The notes: generated by a model not told the origin, from the letters alone. Numbered from the stretch's first letter, positions 16,523 through 25,011 are shown. The stretch is DNA of 64,000 nucleotides from Bittarella massiliensis (ex Durand et al. 2017) (GCF_001486165.1 NZ_LN908975.1:558001-622000); one strand, 5' to 3'. Numbers and translations are program-made.

Positions 16523-17347
16523 CTAAAAGGCGTCGATGTCCACCTGTTCGACCTGGCCGCTCCAGCTGTCCCCCATGAAGAGGGAGGCCACCGCCTCGAA
16601 GTCGTCGGTGCGGTCGCTGACGTAGTAGCGGTCCTCGGCCGGGGCGGAGAGGCCGCTCTCCATCCCCTTTTCCTCGAGGAAGTCCCGCAGGCGGCGGGCC
16701 ACACAGACCCCGGGGTCGACGAGCTTGACCCCGTCCCCCACCACCGGGCCGATGATCGACTTGAGCAGGGGAAAGTGGGTGCAGCCGAGGATCAGGGTGT
16801 CGATCCCCTCCTCCGGCACAAAGGAGAGGTAGTCCTTCGCCACCAGGGTGGTGACCGGGTCGCCCGGCTCCACATAGCCGTTTTCCACCAGGGGGACAAA
16901 GAGGGGGCAGGGGCAGGAGTGGACACGCACCTCGGGCCGGTGTCCCGTCACCGCCCGTTCAAAGGCGCCGCTGCGCACGGTGGCGGCGGTGCCGATGACC
17001 CCCACCTGGCCGCTGCGGGTGGTCTCGGCCGCCGTGCGGGCGGTCACCTCCACCACCCCCATGTAGGGCACCGGCAGGGAGCGGGTGAAGGTCTCGTCCA
17101 CCGTGGTGCTGATGGTGCCGCAGGCGGCCACCAGCATCTTCACCCCGTGGGAGAGCAGGAAGCGGCTGTCCTGCCTCGCGTAGTGCAGCAGGGTCTGGCG
17201 GCTGCGGTTGCCGTAGGGGACCCGGGCGGTGTCGCCGAAGTAGACGATCTGCTCCCGGGGGAGCAGCCGCTTGACCTGCTTGACGATCGAGAGCCCGCCC
17301 AGGCCGGAGTCGAATACGCCGATGGGGCGAGGGTCCATGTCAGTCAT
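16523..17347 (-). CDS. murI: Glutamate racemase
   Basis: 274 aa; makes D-glutamate for peptidoglycan. The N-terminal IGVFDSGLGGLSIV and YFGDTARVPYG are diagnostic. Both catalytic cysteines are present: Cys76 in VAACGTIS and Cys189 in LGCTHFPLL. The first motif is usually ACNTAS, so here the Asn after Cys is replaced by Gly, a variant that may be common in this bacterial group. It lies 24 nt downstream of ddl, linking D-Glu and D-Ala-D-Ala supply in one operon. Two in-frame ATG codons (17347 and 17338) are possible starts. Confidence 0.93.
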   Translation of the reverse strand: MTDMDPRPIGVFDSGLGGLSIVKQVKRLLPREQIVYFGDTARVPYGNRSRQTLLHYARQDSRFLLSHGVKMLVAACGTISTTVDETFTRSLPVPYMGVVEVTARTAAETTRSGQVGVIGTAATVRSGAFERAVTGHRPEVRVHSCPCPLFVPLVENGYVEPGDPVTTLVAKDYLSFVPEEGIDTLILGCTHFPLLKSIIGPVVGDGVKLVDPGVCVARRLRDFLEEKGMESGLSAPAEDRYYVSDRTDDFEAVASLFMGDSWSGQVEQVDIDAF

Positions 17348-17371
17348 CTCCTTTTCAATGGGCCGGCAGCC

Positions 17372-18436
17372 TCACTCCGCCGCCCGCTCCAGGGCCAGGT
17401 CCACCAGCCGGTCCAGCAGCTCCCCATAGGGGATGCCGGCGGCCTCCATCATCTTGGAGTACATGCTGATGGAGGTGAAGCCCGGCAGGGTGTTGATCTC
17501 GTTGAGGCAGATGCCGAACTCGCCCACAAAGAAGTCGATGCGGGAGAGGCCGGTGCAGCCCAGCACCGCAAAGGCCCGCTTGGCGGTCTCCTGCACCTGG
17601 TCCAGCAGGGCGGGGGAGAGCCGGGCGGGGACGACGGTGGGGCTTTGGGAGACGTACTTGGCGTCGTAGTCGTAAAATTCGCTCTCGGAGAGGATCTCCC
17701 CGGGGATGCCGGTGATCAGCTGGCGGTTGCCCAGCACGGCGCACTCCACCTCCTGGCCGACCATGGCCTTTTCCACCAGCACCTTGTCGTCGTGGGTGAA
17801 GGCCAGCAGCACCGCGTCCCGCAGCTCCTCCTCGCGCTTGACCTTGGTGATGCCCACCGAGCTGCCGGCGTTGGCGGGCTTGACAAAGCAGGGGTAGCCC
17901 AGGTCCCGGGCGATCTCTTTTTTGTAGGCGTCCAGCCGGTCGATGTCGCCTTTGGAAAACCAGAGGAAGGGGGCCGTCTGGATCCCCGCCTGTTCCAGCA
18001 GCACCTTGGTGACCACCTTGTCCATGCAGCAGGCCGAGGAGAGGACGCCGCAGCCCACATAGGGGATGCCCGCCAGGTCCAAAAGCCCCTGCACGGTGCC
18101 GTCCTCGCCGTTTTTGCCGTGCAGCACCGGGAAGGCCGCGTCGATCTTGACGCAGGAGGTGGTGCCGTCGGGCAGGAACTTGACGATCCCCCGGCGGCTG
18201 CGGTCGGGGCTGATGGAGCAGCCCACACAGTCGGGGTGGGTCTTCCAACTGCCGTCGCGCACCATCTCATAGCTGCCGGGGAAGTAGAGCCAGCGCCCCG
18301 ACTTGGTGATGCCCACCGGGAACACCTCGTAGCGCTCCTGGGGGATGTTTTGCAGCACGTTGTAGGCCGACTGCAGCGACACCTCGTACTCGCTGGAGAC
18401 GCCGCCGAACAGGACGGCCAGTTTGATTCTCGACAT
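17372..18436 (-). CDS. ddl: D-alanine-D-alanine ligase
   Basis: 354 aa ATP-grasp enzyme joining two D-alanines for cell-wall precursors. Visible motifs: LFGGVSSEYEVSL at the N-terminus (Tyr where many enzymes have His in the EHEVS motif), FPVLHGKNGEDGTVQGLL, the glycine-rich FVKPANAGSSVGITKV, VEKAMVGQEVECAVLG, and the metal-binding NEINTLPGFT. The omega loop reads FYDYDAKY, with the Tyr and Lys typical of D-Ala-D-Ala rather than D-Ala-D-lactate (VanA-type) ligases. First gene of the ddl-murI pair. Confidence 0.95.
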   Translation of the reverse strand: MSRIKLAVLFGGVSSEYEVSLQSAYNVLQNIPQERYEVFPVGITKSGRWLYFPGSYEMVRDGSWKTHPDCVGCSISPDRSRRGIVKFLPDGTTSCVKIDAAFPVLHGKNGEDGTVQGLLDLAGIPYVGCGVLSSACCMDKVVTKVLLEQAGIQTAPFLWFSKGDIDRLDAYKKEIARDLGYPCFVKPANAGSSVGITKVKREEELRDAVLLAFTHDDKVLVEKAMVGQEVECAVLGNRQLITGIPGEILSESEFYDYDAKYVSQSPTVVPARLSPALLDQVQETAKRAFAVLGCTGLSRIDFFVGEFGICLNEINTLPGFTSISMYSKMMEAAGIPYGELLDRLVDLALERAAE

Positions 18437-18598
18437 AAGCGGTTTTCCTCCTCACCGGGGCGCGCCGGGCGCGCGTCCCCCTTCATCTATATGCGCGGGG
18501 CGCGGCAAAAAAGCGCCCTCGGTTCATTTACCCGCCCATCATAGCACAAAAGCGGCGGCGATTCAACGCAAACGGGGCGAAAAAGGCGGGCCAAAGCC

Positions 18599-18627
18599 TT
18601 GACGCGGGGGAGCGCTTGTGCTATAGT
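18599..18627 (+). promoter_or_regulatory. Promoter of the rpmG-secE-nusG operon
   Basis: TTGACG (18599-18604), 17-nt spacer, TATAGT (18622-18627), about 100 nt upstream of rpmG and divergent from ddl. Confidence 0.82.
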
Positions 18628-18734
18628 AGTTGTACCTCTAAAAAAGGGCTCTTTTTTTGTGCGCATTTTTTGCGGGGCAAAAAGGACCCTGCTGAGGGAG
18701 GCCAAAAAATCCGATACAATCAGGAGGTGCCGAA

Positions 18735-18884
18735 ATGAGAGTGAAAGTCACTTTGGCTTGCACGGAATGCAAGCAGCGCAACTACAACAAGATGAAAAAC
18801 AAGAAGAACAACCCCGACCGACTGGAGATGAACAAGTACTGCCGTTTCTGTCGGAAACACACGCTCCATAAGGAGACGAAGTAG
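18735..18884 (+). CDS. rpmG: 50S ribosomal protein L33 (zinc-binding form)
   Basis: 49 aa, the usual length. It begins [17 protein letters not shown] and ends [16 protein letters not shown]. The two CxxC pairs mark the zinc-binding (C+) form rather than the zinc-free paralogue. AGGAGG lies 8 nt before the ATG. It heads the rpmG-secE-nusG cluster, as is usual in Firmicutes, 22 nt before secE. Confidence 0.95.
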   Translation: MRVKVTLACTECKQRNYNKMKNKKNNPDRLEMNKYCRFCRKHTLHKETK

Positions 18885-18906
18885 AGGCGAAAGGTAGGGT
18901 CAGCCA

Positions 18907-19158
18907 ATGGCAAAAACCACTGCGGACAAGCCCGCCAAGAAGAAGGGGCGCTTCAGTCCCAAGCGCATCGCCTCGCGAATCGCCAAATACTTTCGAGATT
19001 TCAGGAGCGAGCTGAAAAAGATCGTCTGGCCGTCCAGAAAACAGATCGTGAAGAGCACCGCCGTCGTCTTGCTGATGGTGTTCATCGCGGGTGTGGTCAT
19101 CTGGGGCTTTGACACCATCTTGGGCTTCCTCGTCAACCTGCTTCTCAAAAACGCTTGA
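18907..19158 (+). CDS. secE: Preprotein translocase subunit SecE
   Basis: 83 aa. A basic, Lys-rich N-terminus is followed by the conserved amphipathic segment YFRDFRSELKKIVWPSRKQI and a single transmembrane helix (VVLLMVFIAGVVIWGFD). SecE clamps the SecYEG channel. Its place between rpmG and nusG is conserved in bacteria. Confidence 0.96.
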   Translation: MAKTTADKPAKKKGRFSPKRIASRIAKYFRDFRSELKKIVWPSRKQIVKSTAVVLLMVFIAGVVIWGFDTILGFLVNLLLKNA

Positions 19159-19208
19159 CCGAATGCCGCCCGACCGGGCGAATGACTTGGCGTGTGGAGG
19201 GATGATTC

Positions 19209-19727
19209 ATGTCAGATTCTGCAAAATGGTATGTGGTGCACACCTACTCGGGTTACGAGAACAAGGTGGCACAGAACCTGGAGAAACTGGTGGAAAACAG
19301 AAATCTGCAGTCCCTCATCCATGAAGTGAGGGTCCCGACGGAACTGGTGGTCGAACAGAAGGACGACACCCAGAAGGAAGTCGAGCGCAAGATGTTCCCC
19401 GGTTATGTCTTGGTAAAAATGGAGATGACCGACGACTCCTGGTATGTTGTCCGCAACATCCGGGGGGTCACCGGCTTTGTCGGCCCCGGCTCCAAGCCGG
19501 TCCCCCTCTCCCCCAAAGAGGTAGAGGCGCTGGGCGTTGAGAAGCGCTCGTACAAGGTCGACTACGCCGTGGGCGACAGCGTCAGCATCAAAGAGGGCCC
19601 CCTGGAGGGCTTTACCGGCGTCGTCGAGGCGATCGACCCGGAAAACGGCACGGTACAGGTGAAAGTCTCCCTGTTCGGGCGGGATACCCCCGCCGAGCTG
19701 GAGCTCTCGAAGGTACAGCCGGTCTAG
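19209..19727 (+). CDS. nusG: Transcription termination/antitermination protein NusG
   Basis: 172 aa. The N-terminal NGN domain begins [19 protein letters not shown] and holds the [12 protein letters not shown] and [12 protein letters not shown] strands. The C-terminal KOW domain includes [23 protein letters not shown]. It binds RNA polymerase and links it to Rho or ribosomes. It lies downstream of secE in the standard order, ahead of rplK. Confidence 0.97.
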   Translation: MSDSAKWYVVHTYSGYENKVAQNLEKLVENRNLQSLIHEVRVPTELVVEQKDDTQKEVERKMFPGYVLVKMEMTDDSWYVVRNIRGVTGFVGPGSKPVPLSPKEVEALGVEKRSYKVDYAVGDSVSIKEGPLEGFTGVVEAIDPENGTVQVKVSLFGRDTPAELELSKVQPV

Positions 19728-19765
19728 TGACGCGACCTCTTCGCGCCAGCCGTATCCACTCGGCT

Positions 19766-19811
19766 GTGGGAGGAAATGGGACCCCGGTCCCCCTCATTTT
19801 CCGCTTACCAC
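19766..19811 (+). promoter_or_regulatory. Putative L1-binding mRNA element upstream of rplK
   Basis: The nusG-rplK spacer contains GTGGGAGGAAAT, a GC hairpin, then TTTTCC...TTACCAC. GTGG/CCAC and GGAAA/TTTCC pair with an asymmetric purine bulge between them, mimicking the L1 site in 23S rRNA helix 76-77 (GUGGGAGG...AAAUACCAC). It lies 22 nt before rplK. L1 autoregulation of rplK-rplA is established in other bacteria; binding here is inferred. Confidence 0.65.
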
Positions 19812-19833
19812 AATATTTATGGAGGTGCAAACA

Positions 19834-20259
19834 ATGGCACAAAAGGTAGTAGGCTACATCAAACTGCAGATTCCCGCCGGCAAGGCGACCCCGGCTCCCC
19901 CGGTCGGTCCGGCCCTGGGCCAGCACGGCGTGAACATCATGGCATTCACCAAAGAGTTCAACGAGCGCACCAAAAACGACGCCGGTCTGCTGATCCCCGT
20001 CGTCATCACCGTGTACGCCGACCGCTCTTTCAGCTTCGTTACCAAAACCCCTCCGGCCGCTGTGCTGATCAAAAAAGCCATCGGTCTGGACAAGGCTTCC
20101 GGCGAGCCCAACAAGAACAAGGTTGGCTCCATCACCAAAGAGCAGATCCAGAAGATCGCCGAGCAGAAGATGCCCGACCTCAACGCCTCCAGCGTCGAGA
20201 GCGCCATGAGCATGATCGCCGGCACTGCCAGAAGCATGGGTATCACTGTAGAGGACTAG
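19834..20259 (+). CDS. rplK: 50S ribosomal protein L11
   Basis: 141 aa. The N-terminus reads [21 protein letters not shown] followed by [14 protein letters not shown], the proline-rich signature of L11, and the C-terminal rRNA-binding domain contains [14 protein letters not shown]. It forms the L11 stalk base, the site of thiostrepton action and RelA activation. The ATG at 19834 follows GGAGG by 8 nt; an upstream in-frame ATG overlaps that ribosome-binding site and is rejected. Confidence 0.97.
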   Translation: MAQKVVGYIKLQIPAGKATPAPPVGPALGQHGVNIMAFTKEFNERTKNDAGLLIPVVITVYADRSFSFVTKTPPAAVLIKKAIGLDKASGEPNKNKVGSITKEQIQKIAEQKMPDLNASSVESAMSMIAGTARSMGITVED

Positions 20260-20327
20260 CCGCCAGCGGCTTTTCAGGCACAAGGCCTGTTTGGCGGCGT
20301 CCCTTTTCGCTGCCAAAACCCCTACCC

Positions 20328-20355
20328 GTGGGAGGAAATTTCCGCTAATTACCAC
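20328..20355 (+). promoter_or_regulatory. Second putative L1-binding mRNA element, upstream of rplA
   Basis: The rplK-rplA spacer carries GTGGGAGGAAA, then TTTCC, then GCTAATTACCAC, a compact version of the element before rplK with GTGG/CCAC and GGAA/TTCC pairing. It ends 20 nt before the rplA start, over the ribosome-binding region, which suits translational repression by L1. Confidence 0.65.
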
Positions 20356-20375
20356 TATTACAGGGAGGAACGAAA

Positions 20376-21074
20376 GTGAAACACGGTAAAAACTATACAG
20401 ACAGCAAGAAGATCGTCGAGAGCGACAAGCTCTACGACCTGGCAGAGGCCTGCGAGGTGGTCTGCAAGACCGCCAAGGCCAAATTTGACGAGACCGTCGA
20501 GCTGCACGTCCGCCTGGGCGTCGATTCCCGCCACGCCGACCAGCAGGTCCGCGGCGCCGTCGTGTTGCCCCACGGCACCGGCAAGAACGTCCGCACCCTG
20601 GTGTTCGCCAAGGGTGACAACGAGAAGGCCGCCCAGGAAGCTGGGGCCGATTTCGTGGGTGCCGAGGAGCTGATCCCCAAGATCCAGGGCGGCTGGATGG
20701 ACTTCGACGTGGTCATCGCCACCCCCGACATGATGGGCGTGGTCGGCCGTCTGGGCAAGGTGCTGGGCCCCCGTGGCCTGATGCCCAACCCCAAGGCCGG
20801 CACCGTCACCCCCGACGTGGCCAAGGCTGTCACCGAGGCCAAGGCCGGTAAGATCGAATACCGCCTGGACAAGTCGAACATCATCCACTGCCCCACCGGC
20901 AAGGTCTCCTTCGGCTCCGAGAAGCTGCAGGACAACGTGCAGACCCTGATGGACGCCATCGTCAAGGCCAAACCGGCCGCCGCCAAGGGCGTCTACATCC
21001 GCTCCTGCGTGATCGCCTCCACCATGGGCCCCGGGGTCAAAGTCAACCCCAACAAATTCATGCAGCAGCAGTAA
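20376..21074 (+). CDS. rplA: 50S ribosomal protein L1
   Basis: 232 aa. GTG start with GGGAGG 7 nt upstream. Recognisable blocks: [20 protein letters not shown], then [19 protein letters not shown], the L1 signature, and the late [18 protein letters not shown]1 binds the mobile stalk of 23S rRNA and in many bacteria represses its own mRNA. A terminator lies 9 nt after the stop, cutting it off from rplJ-rplL. Confidence 0.97.
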   Translation: MKHGKNYTDSKKIVESDKLYDLAEACEVVCKTAKAKFDETVELHVRLGVDSRHADQQVRGAVVLPHGTGKNVRTLVFAKGDNEKAAQEAGADFVGAEELIPKIQGGWMDFDVVIATPDMMGVVGRLGKVLGPRGLMPNPKAGTVTPDVAKAVTEAKAGKIEYRLDKSNIIHCPTGKVSFGSEKLQDNVQTLMDAIVKAKPAAAKGVYIRSCVIASTMGPGVKVNPNKFMQQQ

Positions 21075-21082
21075 ATCTGCCA

Positions 21083-21110
21083 AAAAGCCGGGTCTGTCCC
21101 GGCTTTTTTT
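21083..21110 (+). terminator. Intrinsic terminator after rplA
   Basis: AAAGCCGGG, a short loop and CCCGGCTTT followed by TTTTT. Confidence 0.85.
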
Positions 21111-21266
21111 GTTGCCTGTGCAAAGCGGTAAAAAGCGGGGCGTGCCCGGCTCGGGCCCCAGGGGAGCGGGGACCGAGCGCGCGAAAAAGTGGCCCTCTGC
21201 CCGGCGGCCGTTTGGCCGGGTGGGGGGCAAGCGGCAGGTGGATTTTGCGAGAGGGAGGAGAGGCCG

Positions 21267-21863
21267 GTGAAGGGGGAAAGCAGCCCCACCCTGTATACCC
21301 GGCGGCTGACTCTGCGCCGGTTCACACCGGCGGACCGGGAGGCGCTGCTGGACATCTACGGCGACAGGGAGGTCAACACCTTTCTGCCCTGGTTTCCCAT
21401 CTCCACTCTGGAGGAGGCCGACGCCCTCTTTGCGGCGCGATACGAAGCCGCCTACCGGCAGCCCGGCGGGTACCGCTACGCCCTCTGCCGGCGGGCGGAC
21501 GACCGCCCCATCGGCTATCTCCACCTGGAGGGGGAGGGGGCGCACGACTTCGGCTACGCCTTGCTGCGCCCCTTTTGGGGCCGGGGCTATGCCACCGAGG
21601 CGGGCCGGGCGGTGCTGGAGCGGGCGCGGGCGGACGGCGTTCCCTTTGTCACCGCCACCCACGACCGGCAAAATCCCGCCAGCGGCCGGGTGATGCAGCG
21701 GCTGGGGATGGTCTACCGCTACTCCTACCGGGAACAGTGGCAGCCCAAGGACCTGATGGTGGTCTTCCGCCTCTACCAGCTCAATTTTACCTGTCCGGAG
21801 GATCGGGTCTACCGGGGATACTGGGAGCAGTACTCCGAGCACTTTGTGGAAAAGGGGCTGTGA
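21267..21863 (+). CDS. GNAT-family N-acetyltransferase (RimJ/RimL-like)
   Basis: 198 aa. The order LYTRRLTLRRFTPADREALL, then FGYALLRPFWGRGYATEAG (acetyl-CoA pyrophosphate loop, here RGYATEA) and NPASGRVMQRLGMVYRYSYR is typical of the RimJ/RimL acetyltransferase branch. A GTG start at 21267 with GAGGGAGGAG upstream is chosen. It is an unusual insertion between rplA and rplJ. RimL in Escherichia coli acetylates the N-terminus of L7/L12, encoded just downstream here, which makes L12 a tempting but unproven substrate. Other members act on small molecules or antibiotics. Confidence 0.88.
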   Translation: MKGESSPTLYTRRLTLRRFTPADREALLDIYGDREVNTFLPWFPISTLEEADALFAARYEAAYRQPGGYRYALCRRADDRPIGYLHLEGEGAHDFGYALLRPFWGRGYATEAGRAVLERARADGVPFVTATHDRQNPASGRVMQRLGMVYRYSYREQWQPKDLMVVFRLYQLNFTCPEDRVYRGYWEQYSEHFVEKGL

Positions 21864-22184
21864 ACCCGGCCCCGCATCCCTCCGCTGTGAGGGCGTCCCT
21901 GTGCTGCCGGTACCGCTTTCCCCCCGTGATCGCCGGCCGGGGGGAGGGGACAGAGGGCCATCTCTTCCCCTCGACAAAGCCGAACATCGCAGGGCCCAGG
22001 CCGACCAGGCCAGATGCCGCTCCGGCGAGCGTTCCAGCAGGATGTCCGTCAGGAGGATGGAGGGACCCAGCCCTATATTCTCCCTTTCCCTCCGCCCCGG
22101 GCGGGGCAGGACTCTGTCCCCGGTATACCGGCCTGCCCGCTGAGGGGCAAGGGGAAAAACGGGAGTGGCCGCCCAAAGTTTTGG
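21864..22184. other. Intergenic stretch before the rplJ promoter
   Basis: No gene, tRNA or clear terminator is recognised between the GNAT stop and the rplJ promoter; short GC-rich inverted repeats occur but lack T-runs. Confidence 0.5.
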
Positions 22185-22213
22185 TTGACAAACCGGTCTT
22201 CCTTTGCTAAACT
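22185..22213 (+). promoter_or_regulatory. Promoter of rplJ-rplL
   Basis: TTGACA (22185-22190), 17-nt spacer, TAAACT (22208-22213), immediately ahead of the L10 leader. Confidence 0.82.
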
Positions 22214-22227
22214 ATATACGTTGTCAT

Positions 22228-22333
22228 TCGTAGACAGCAGGTGCAACTGCGTAAGGGCTCCGGCCCGCCTGCCGAGGATGAGGCGAGAAATTTTGATTTT
22301 TCTGCCCTTCCTCTGCGCGAGGAAGGGTTTTTT
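22228..22333 (+). ncRNA. L10 leader with transcription attenuator
   Basis: The leader has the Firmicutes L10-leader core (TAGACAGCAGGTGC, then GCCTGCCGAGGAT, forming the CAGGTG/GCCTG stem and kink-turn) followed by an intrinsic terminator: CCCTTCCTC (22305-22313), loop, GAGGAAGGG (22319-22327) and TTTTTT. L10 or the L10(L12)4 complex binds such leaders to stop transcription of its own operon. The match is by inspection. Confidence 0.85.
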
Positions 22334-22368
22334 CTTGCGCGAATGACCGAAACCAGGTGTGGAGGTGA

Positions 22369-22887
22369 ATGAATTTGCCAAGTGAACTGACTTTGAACAA
22401 GAAGAAGGAGTATGTCTCCCAGCTCAGAGAGAAGGTCGAGAACTCGGTTGCCGGTGTGGTGGTGAGCTACCAGGGCATCAGCGTGGCCGACGATACCTCC
22501 CTGCGCAAAGAGCTGCGCGAGGCCGGGATCGACTACAAGGTCGTGAAGAACACCATGCTCCGCTTCGCCGTGGAGGGGACCGCCTTTGCGGACCTGAGCA
22601 ACGTGCTGGAGGGTTCGACCGCTCTGGCCGTCTCCAACGAGGACCCCATTGCCGCCGCCAAGATCCTGGCCAAGTACGCCGACAAGATCGAATCTTTCGA
22701 GCTGAAGGCCGGCTATCTGGACGGGAAGGTGCTGGACGCCGCCGGCATTGCCGAGATCGCGAAGCTGCCCGGCAAGCAGGAACTGCTGTCCATGCTGTGC
22801 AGCGCCCTCAGCGGCAACATCAGAGGTCTGGCTGTGGCCATCAACGCCATTGCCGAGAAGCAGGGCGACGAGGCCGTTTCCGCCTAG
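22369..22887 (+). CDS. rplJ: 50S ribosomal protein L10
   Basis: 172 aa. It contains SELTLNKKKEYVSQLREKV and VVVSYQGISVADDTSLRKEL, then YKVVKNTMLRFA near residue 60 and GNIRGLAVAINAIAEK at the C-terminal helix that binds L12 dimers. The true start may be the TTG at 22375 (M-PSELTL), because GGAGG at 22361-22365 is 9 nt from it and only 3 nt from the ATG at 22369. L10 anchors the L7/L12 stalk and with L12 regulates the leader upstream. Confidence 0.95.
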   Translation: MNLPSELTLNKKKEYVSQLREKVENSVAGVVVSYQGISVADDTSLRKELREAGIDYKVVKNTMLRFAVEGTAFADLSNVLEGSTALAVSNEDPIAAAKILAKYADKIESFELKAGYLDGKVLDAAGIAEIAKLPGKQELLSMLCSALSGNIRGLAVAINAIAEKQGDEAVSA

Positions 22888-22958
22888 CGTTTCCCCCAAC
22901 CCAACGACTGGCCGCCCTGGGCGGCCCCTACAACATCAAAAAATAGGAGGTAGCTATC

Positions 22959-23336
22959 ATGGCTTCTGAGAAAATCCTGAAATTTGTTGAAGACATCAAA
23001 GAGCTGACCGTTCTCGAGCTGAACGAGCTGGTCAAAGCGATCGAGGAGGAGTTCGGTGTTTCCGCCGCTGCTCCCGTCGTCGTCGCCGGTGGCGCCGCTG
23101 CCGGTGCTGCCGCTGCCGAGGAGAAGACCGAGTTTGACGTGGTGCTGGCCGACATCGGCGGCAACAAGATGCAGGTCATCAAGGCCGTCAAAGAAATCAC
23201 CGGCTTGGGCCTGAAAGAGTCCAAAGAGCTGGTCGAGAGCGCTCCCAAAGCTATCAAAGAGGCCGTCGCCAAAGACGAGGCCGAAGAGATGAAGAAGAAG
23301 CTGGAAGAAGTCGGCGCCAAGATCGAGCTGAAGTAG
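22959..23336 (+). CDS. rplL: 50S ribosomal protein L7/L12
   Basis: 125 aa. An N-terminal dimerisation domain ([20 protein letters not shown]) is followed by an alanine/glycine-rich hinge ([16 protein letters not shown]) and the C-terminal factor-binding domain ([20 protein letters not shown], then [16 protein letters not shown]). L12 recruits translation GTPases. It lies 71 nt after rplJ, ends in a strong terminator and begins M-A-S. Confidence 0.97.
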   Translation: MASEKILKFVEDIKELTVLELNELVKAIEEEFGVSAAAPVVVAGGAAAGAAAAEEKTEFDVVLADIGGNKMQVIKAVKEITGLGLKESKELVESAPKAIKEAVAKDEAEEMKKKLEEVGAKIELK

Positions 23337-23352
23337 TTTCACCTGACACCGA

Positions 23353-23387
23353 AGAGAGAGAGCGGATTTCCGCTCTCTCTTTTTTTG
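23353..23387 (+). terminator. Intrinsic terminator after rplL
   Basis: AGAGAGAGCGGA, TTT loop, CCGCTCTCTCT and a run of T. Confidence 0.9.
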
Positions 23388-23520
23388 TCCTTTTGCCCTT
23401 TTGTCGAAAAATGTCGCCTCGTTCTGGCCCTTCTGCCAATGGCCGAACCGCCTGTGACCCGGTATACTAAAGGGGAAGAACCCCCATCCCGCCGTCTGCA
23501 AAAGAGAGGAGCGCACCCCA

Positions 23521-25011
23521 GTGAAGCGAGCGAGCACCCCCGCCGTCAAGCGGGCCGGTCTGCTGACCCTGACCGGCTGTCTCACCCTCACTCTTGCCCT
23601 TGCCCTCACTCTCGCCCTCACCGGCTACAGTGGGTCGGCCGGGTCAGCCGCCCTGCCGGATGGACCGGCCCCCATGGAAGAGGTACCCGCCCTCCTCCGC
23701 CCGCCCCCTGCGGTGGCGGCCTTTCTGGCCGGGGCCGGGGAGGCGGCGCTGGAGGAGAGGACAGGCCTTATCTGCTACGCCCCCTGGGAGGGGTGGGAGA
23801 GCGCCTTTCCCGACGGGACGGTCACGGCGACCGAGTTTCAATTGGACGACAGCGACGGCTGGGACGGTTTTTCCCCCTTTGCCGTCCAGGGGGACTGGGT
23901 CTATGGCACCCGCAGCGACCACTCCTACTTTACCAAGACGGCGATCTGGCGCTTGAACCGGGCCACCGGCCGGGGGCAGCGTCTGCTCTCCTCCGACCAG
24001 TTCACCTATCTCATCCCGCCGGAAACCTCTCCCTACTCCGAGAGCAATACGGTGGTCATCACCCTGAACGCCCTGTCGGAGGAGCGGCTCTTCTTCACCG
24101 TCTCCCTGGGGGTCGTTTTGGGCCCGGTGGGACAGAGGCGGCTGTACAGCTGCAACCTGCAGGGGGGCGAGGTGCGCCTTCTCTACGATTTCCCCGAGGA
24201 GGGGGCGGAGAACACCCTCTGGGGCACCTGGGGGGAGCGGTACCTGCTGGCGGAAGACGCCCTCTACTTCTGCGCCGTCCCGGGCGCAGAGGGGGCGTTC
24301 GACCCGGAGCGCAGCCCCTTCCCCGACACCGTCCTCCTGCGCTGCGACCTGAAAAGCGGGGCGGTGACCACCCTGCTGGAGGGCGGCTATGCCCCCATTC
24401 TCCGCGACGGCCAGGTCTGCTGTTATCAAAAAGGGGAGGGACTGGTGCGGCTGGTGCGGCTGGACGGGACGGTGTTGGAGACCCTGCCCGATGACGCCTT
24501 CTCCCGCTGGTACAACATCGGGGCGGGGGAGGACGGCGCGTTGGCAGTGTCCACCGATTTTGACAGGCGGGAGCACAGCCTCCTCAGACAGGGGGCGGGG
24601 CTTCAGGGCGGCGGCAGCGATCTGGTCGTGTTGCGGGCCGCGGGCGTCGACCTAACAGAGCGGATCTCCGACGGCTGGTGCCTCCTTCAGGACGGGGCGT
24701 TCACCCCCCTCTTCGCCAGCTATATGGGCTGGAGCGGCGTCTCCAGTTCTGCCCCGGTGCTGTCGGCGGACGGGCTGCTCTGCTGGGACCAGCGAGACGA
24801 GAAGGGGCGGCTCCCCCTCTGGCTCTACGACCGCGAGGGGGAGCGGTTCCTCACCCTGCCGATCCCCCTGTCGGACGACTGGCAGGCCGTCCCCTTAAAG
24901 GACGGGGAAGGGTTGGCCCTCTGGGTCGTCACCCGTTTACCGGGGGAGGGGGAAGGGGAGAGCACCTGCCGCTACACCCTCTACCGACTGACCACCGCGC
25001 CGCAGGGGTGA
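23521..25011 (+). CDS. Exported protein, probable beta-propeller, function unknown
   Basis: 496 aa, GTG start with GAGAGGAG upstream and a TATACT (23463-23468) as a candidate -10. The N-terminus is a signal sequence whose hydrophobic core is a run of LTLA repeats encoded by repeated CTCACCCTC-type triplets, followed by a possible lipoprotein-like or type I cleavage region. The mature part shows recurring strand-turn units such as WVYGTRSDHSYFTKTAIWRL, YSCNLQGGEVRLLYDF, LLRCDLKSGAVTTLL and PLWLYDREGERFLTL, which resemble propeller blades as in DUF5050-like proteins. No catalytic motif is visible. It stands alone between rplL and a convergent diguanylate cyclase. Confidence 0.72.
   Translation: MKRASTPAVKRAGLLTLTGCLTLTLALALTLALTGYSGSAGSAALPDGPAPMEEVPALLRPPPAVAAFLAGAGEAALEERTGLICYAPWEGWESAFPDGTVTATEFQLDDSDGWDGFSPFAVQGDWVYGTRSDHSYFTKTAIWRLNRATGRGQRLLSSDQFTYLIPPETSPYSESNTVVITLNALSEERLFFTVSLGVVLGPVGQRRLYSCNLQGGEVRLLYDFPEEGAENTLWGTWGERYLLAEDALYFCAVPGAEGAFDPERSPFPDTVLLRCDLKSGAVTTLLEGGYAPILRDGQVCCYQKGEGLVRLVRLDGTVLETLPDDAFSRWYNIGAGEDGALAVSTDFDRREHSLLRQGAGLQGGGSDLVVLRAAGVDLTERISDGWCLLQDGAFTPLFASYMGWSGVSSSAPVLSADGLLCWDQRDEKGRLPLWLYDREGERFLTLPIPLSDDWQAVPLKDGEGLALWVVTRLPGEGEGESTCRYTLYRLTTAPQG

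Noticed and set aside
16475-18544. Very long plus-strand open frame opposite murI and ddl
   Set aside because: It is antisense to two clearly conserved genes, and its sequence is rich in Gly, Val, His and Gln without any family motif, as expected for a mirror frame in GC-rich DNA.
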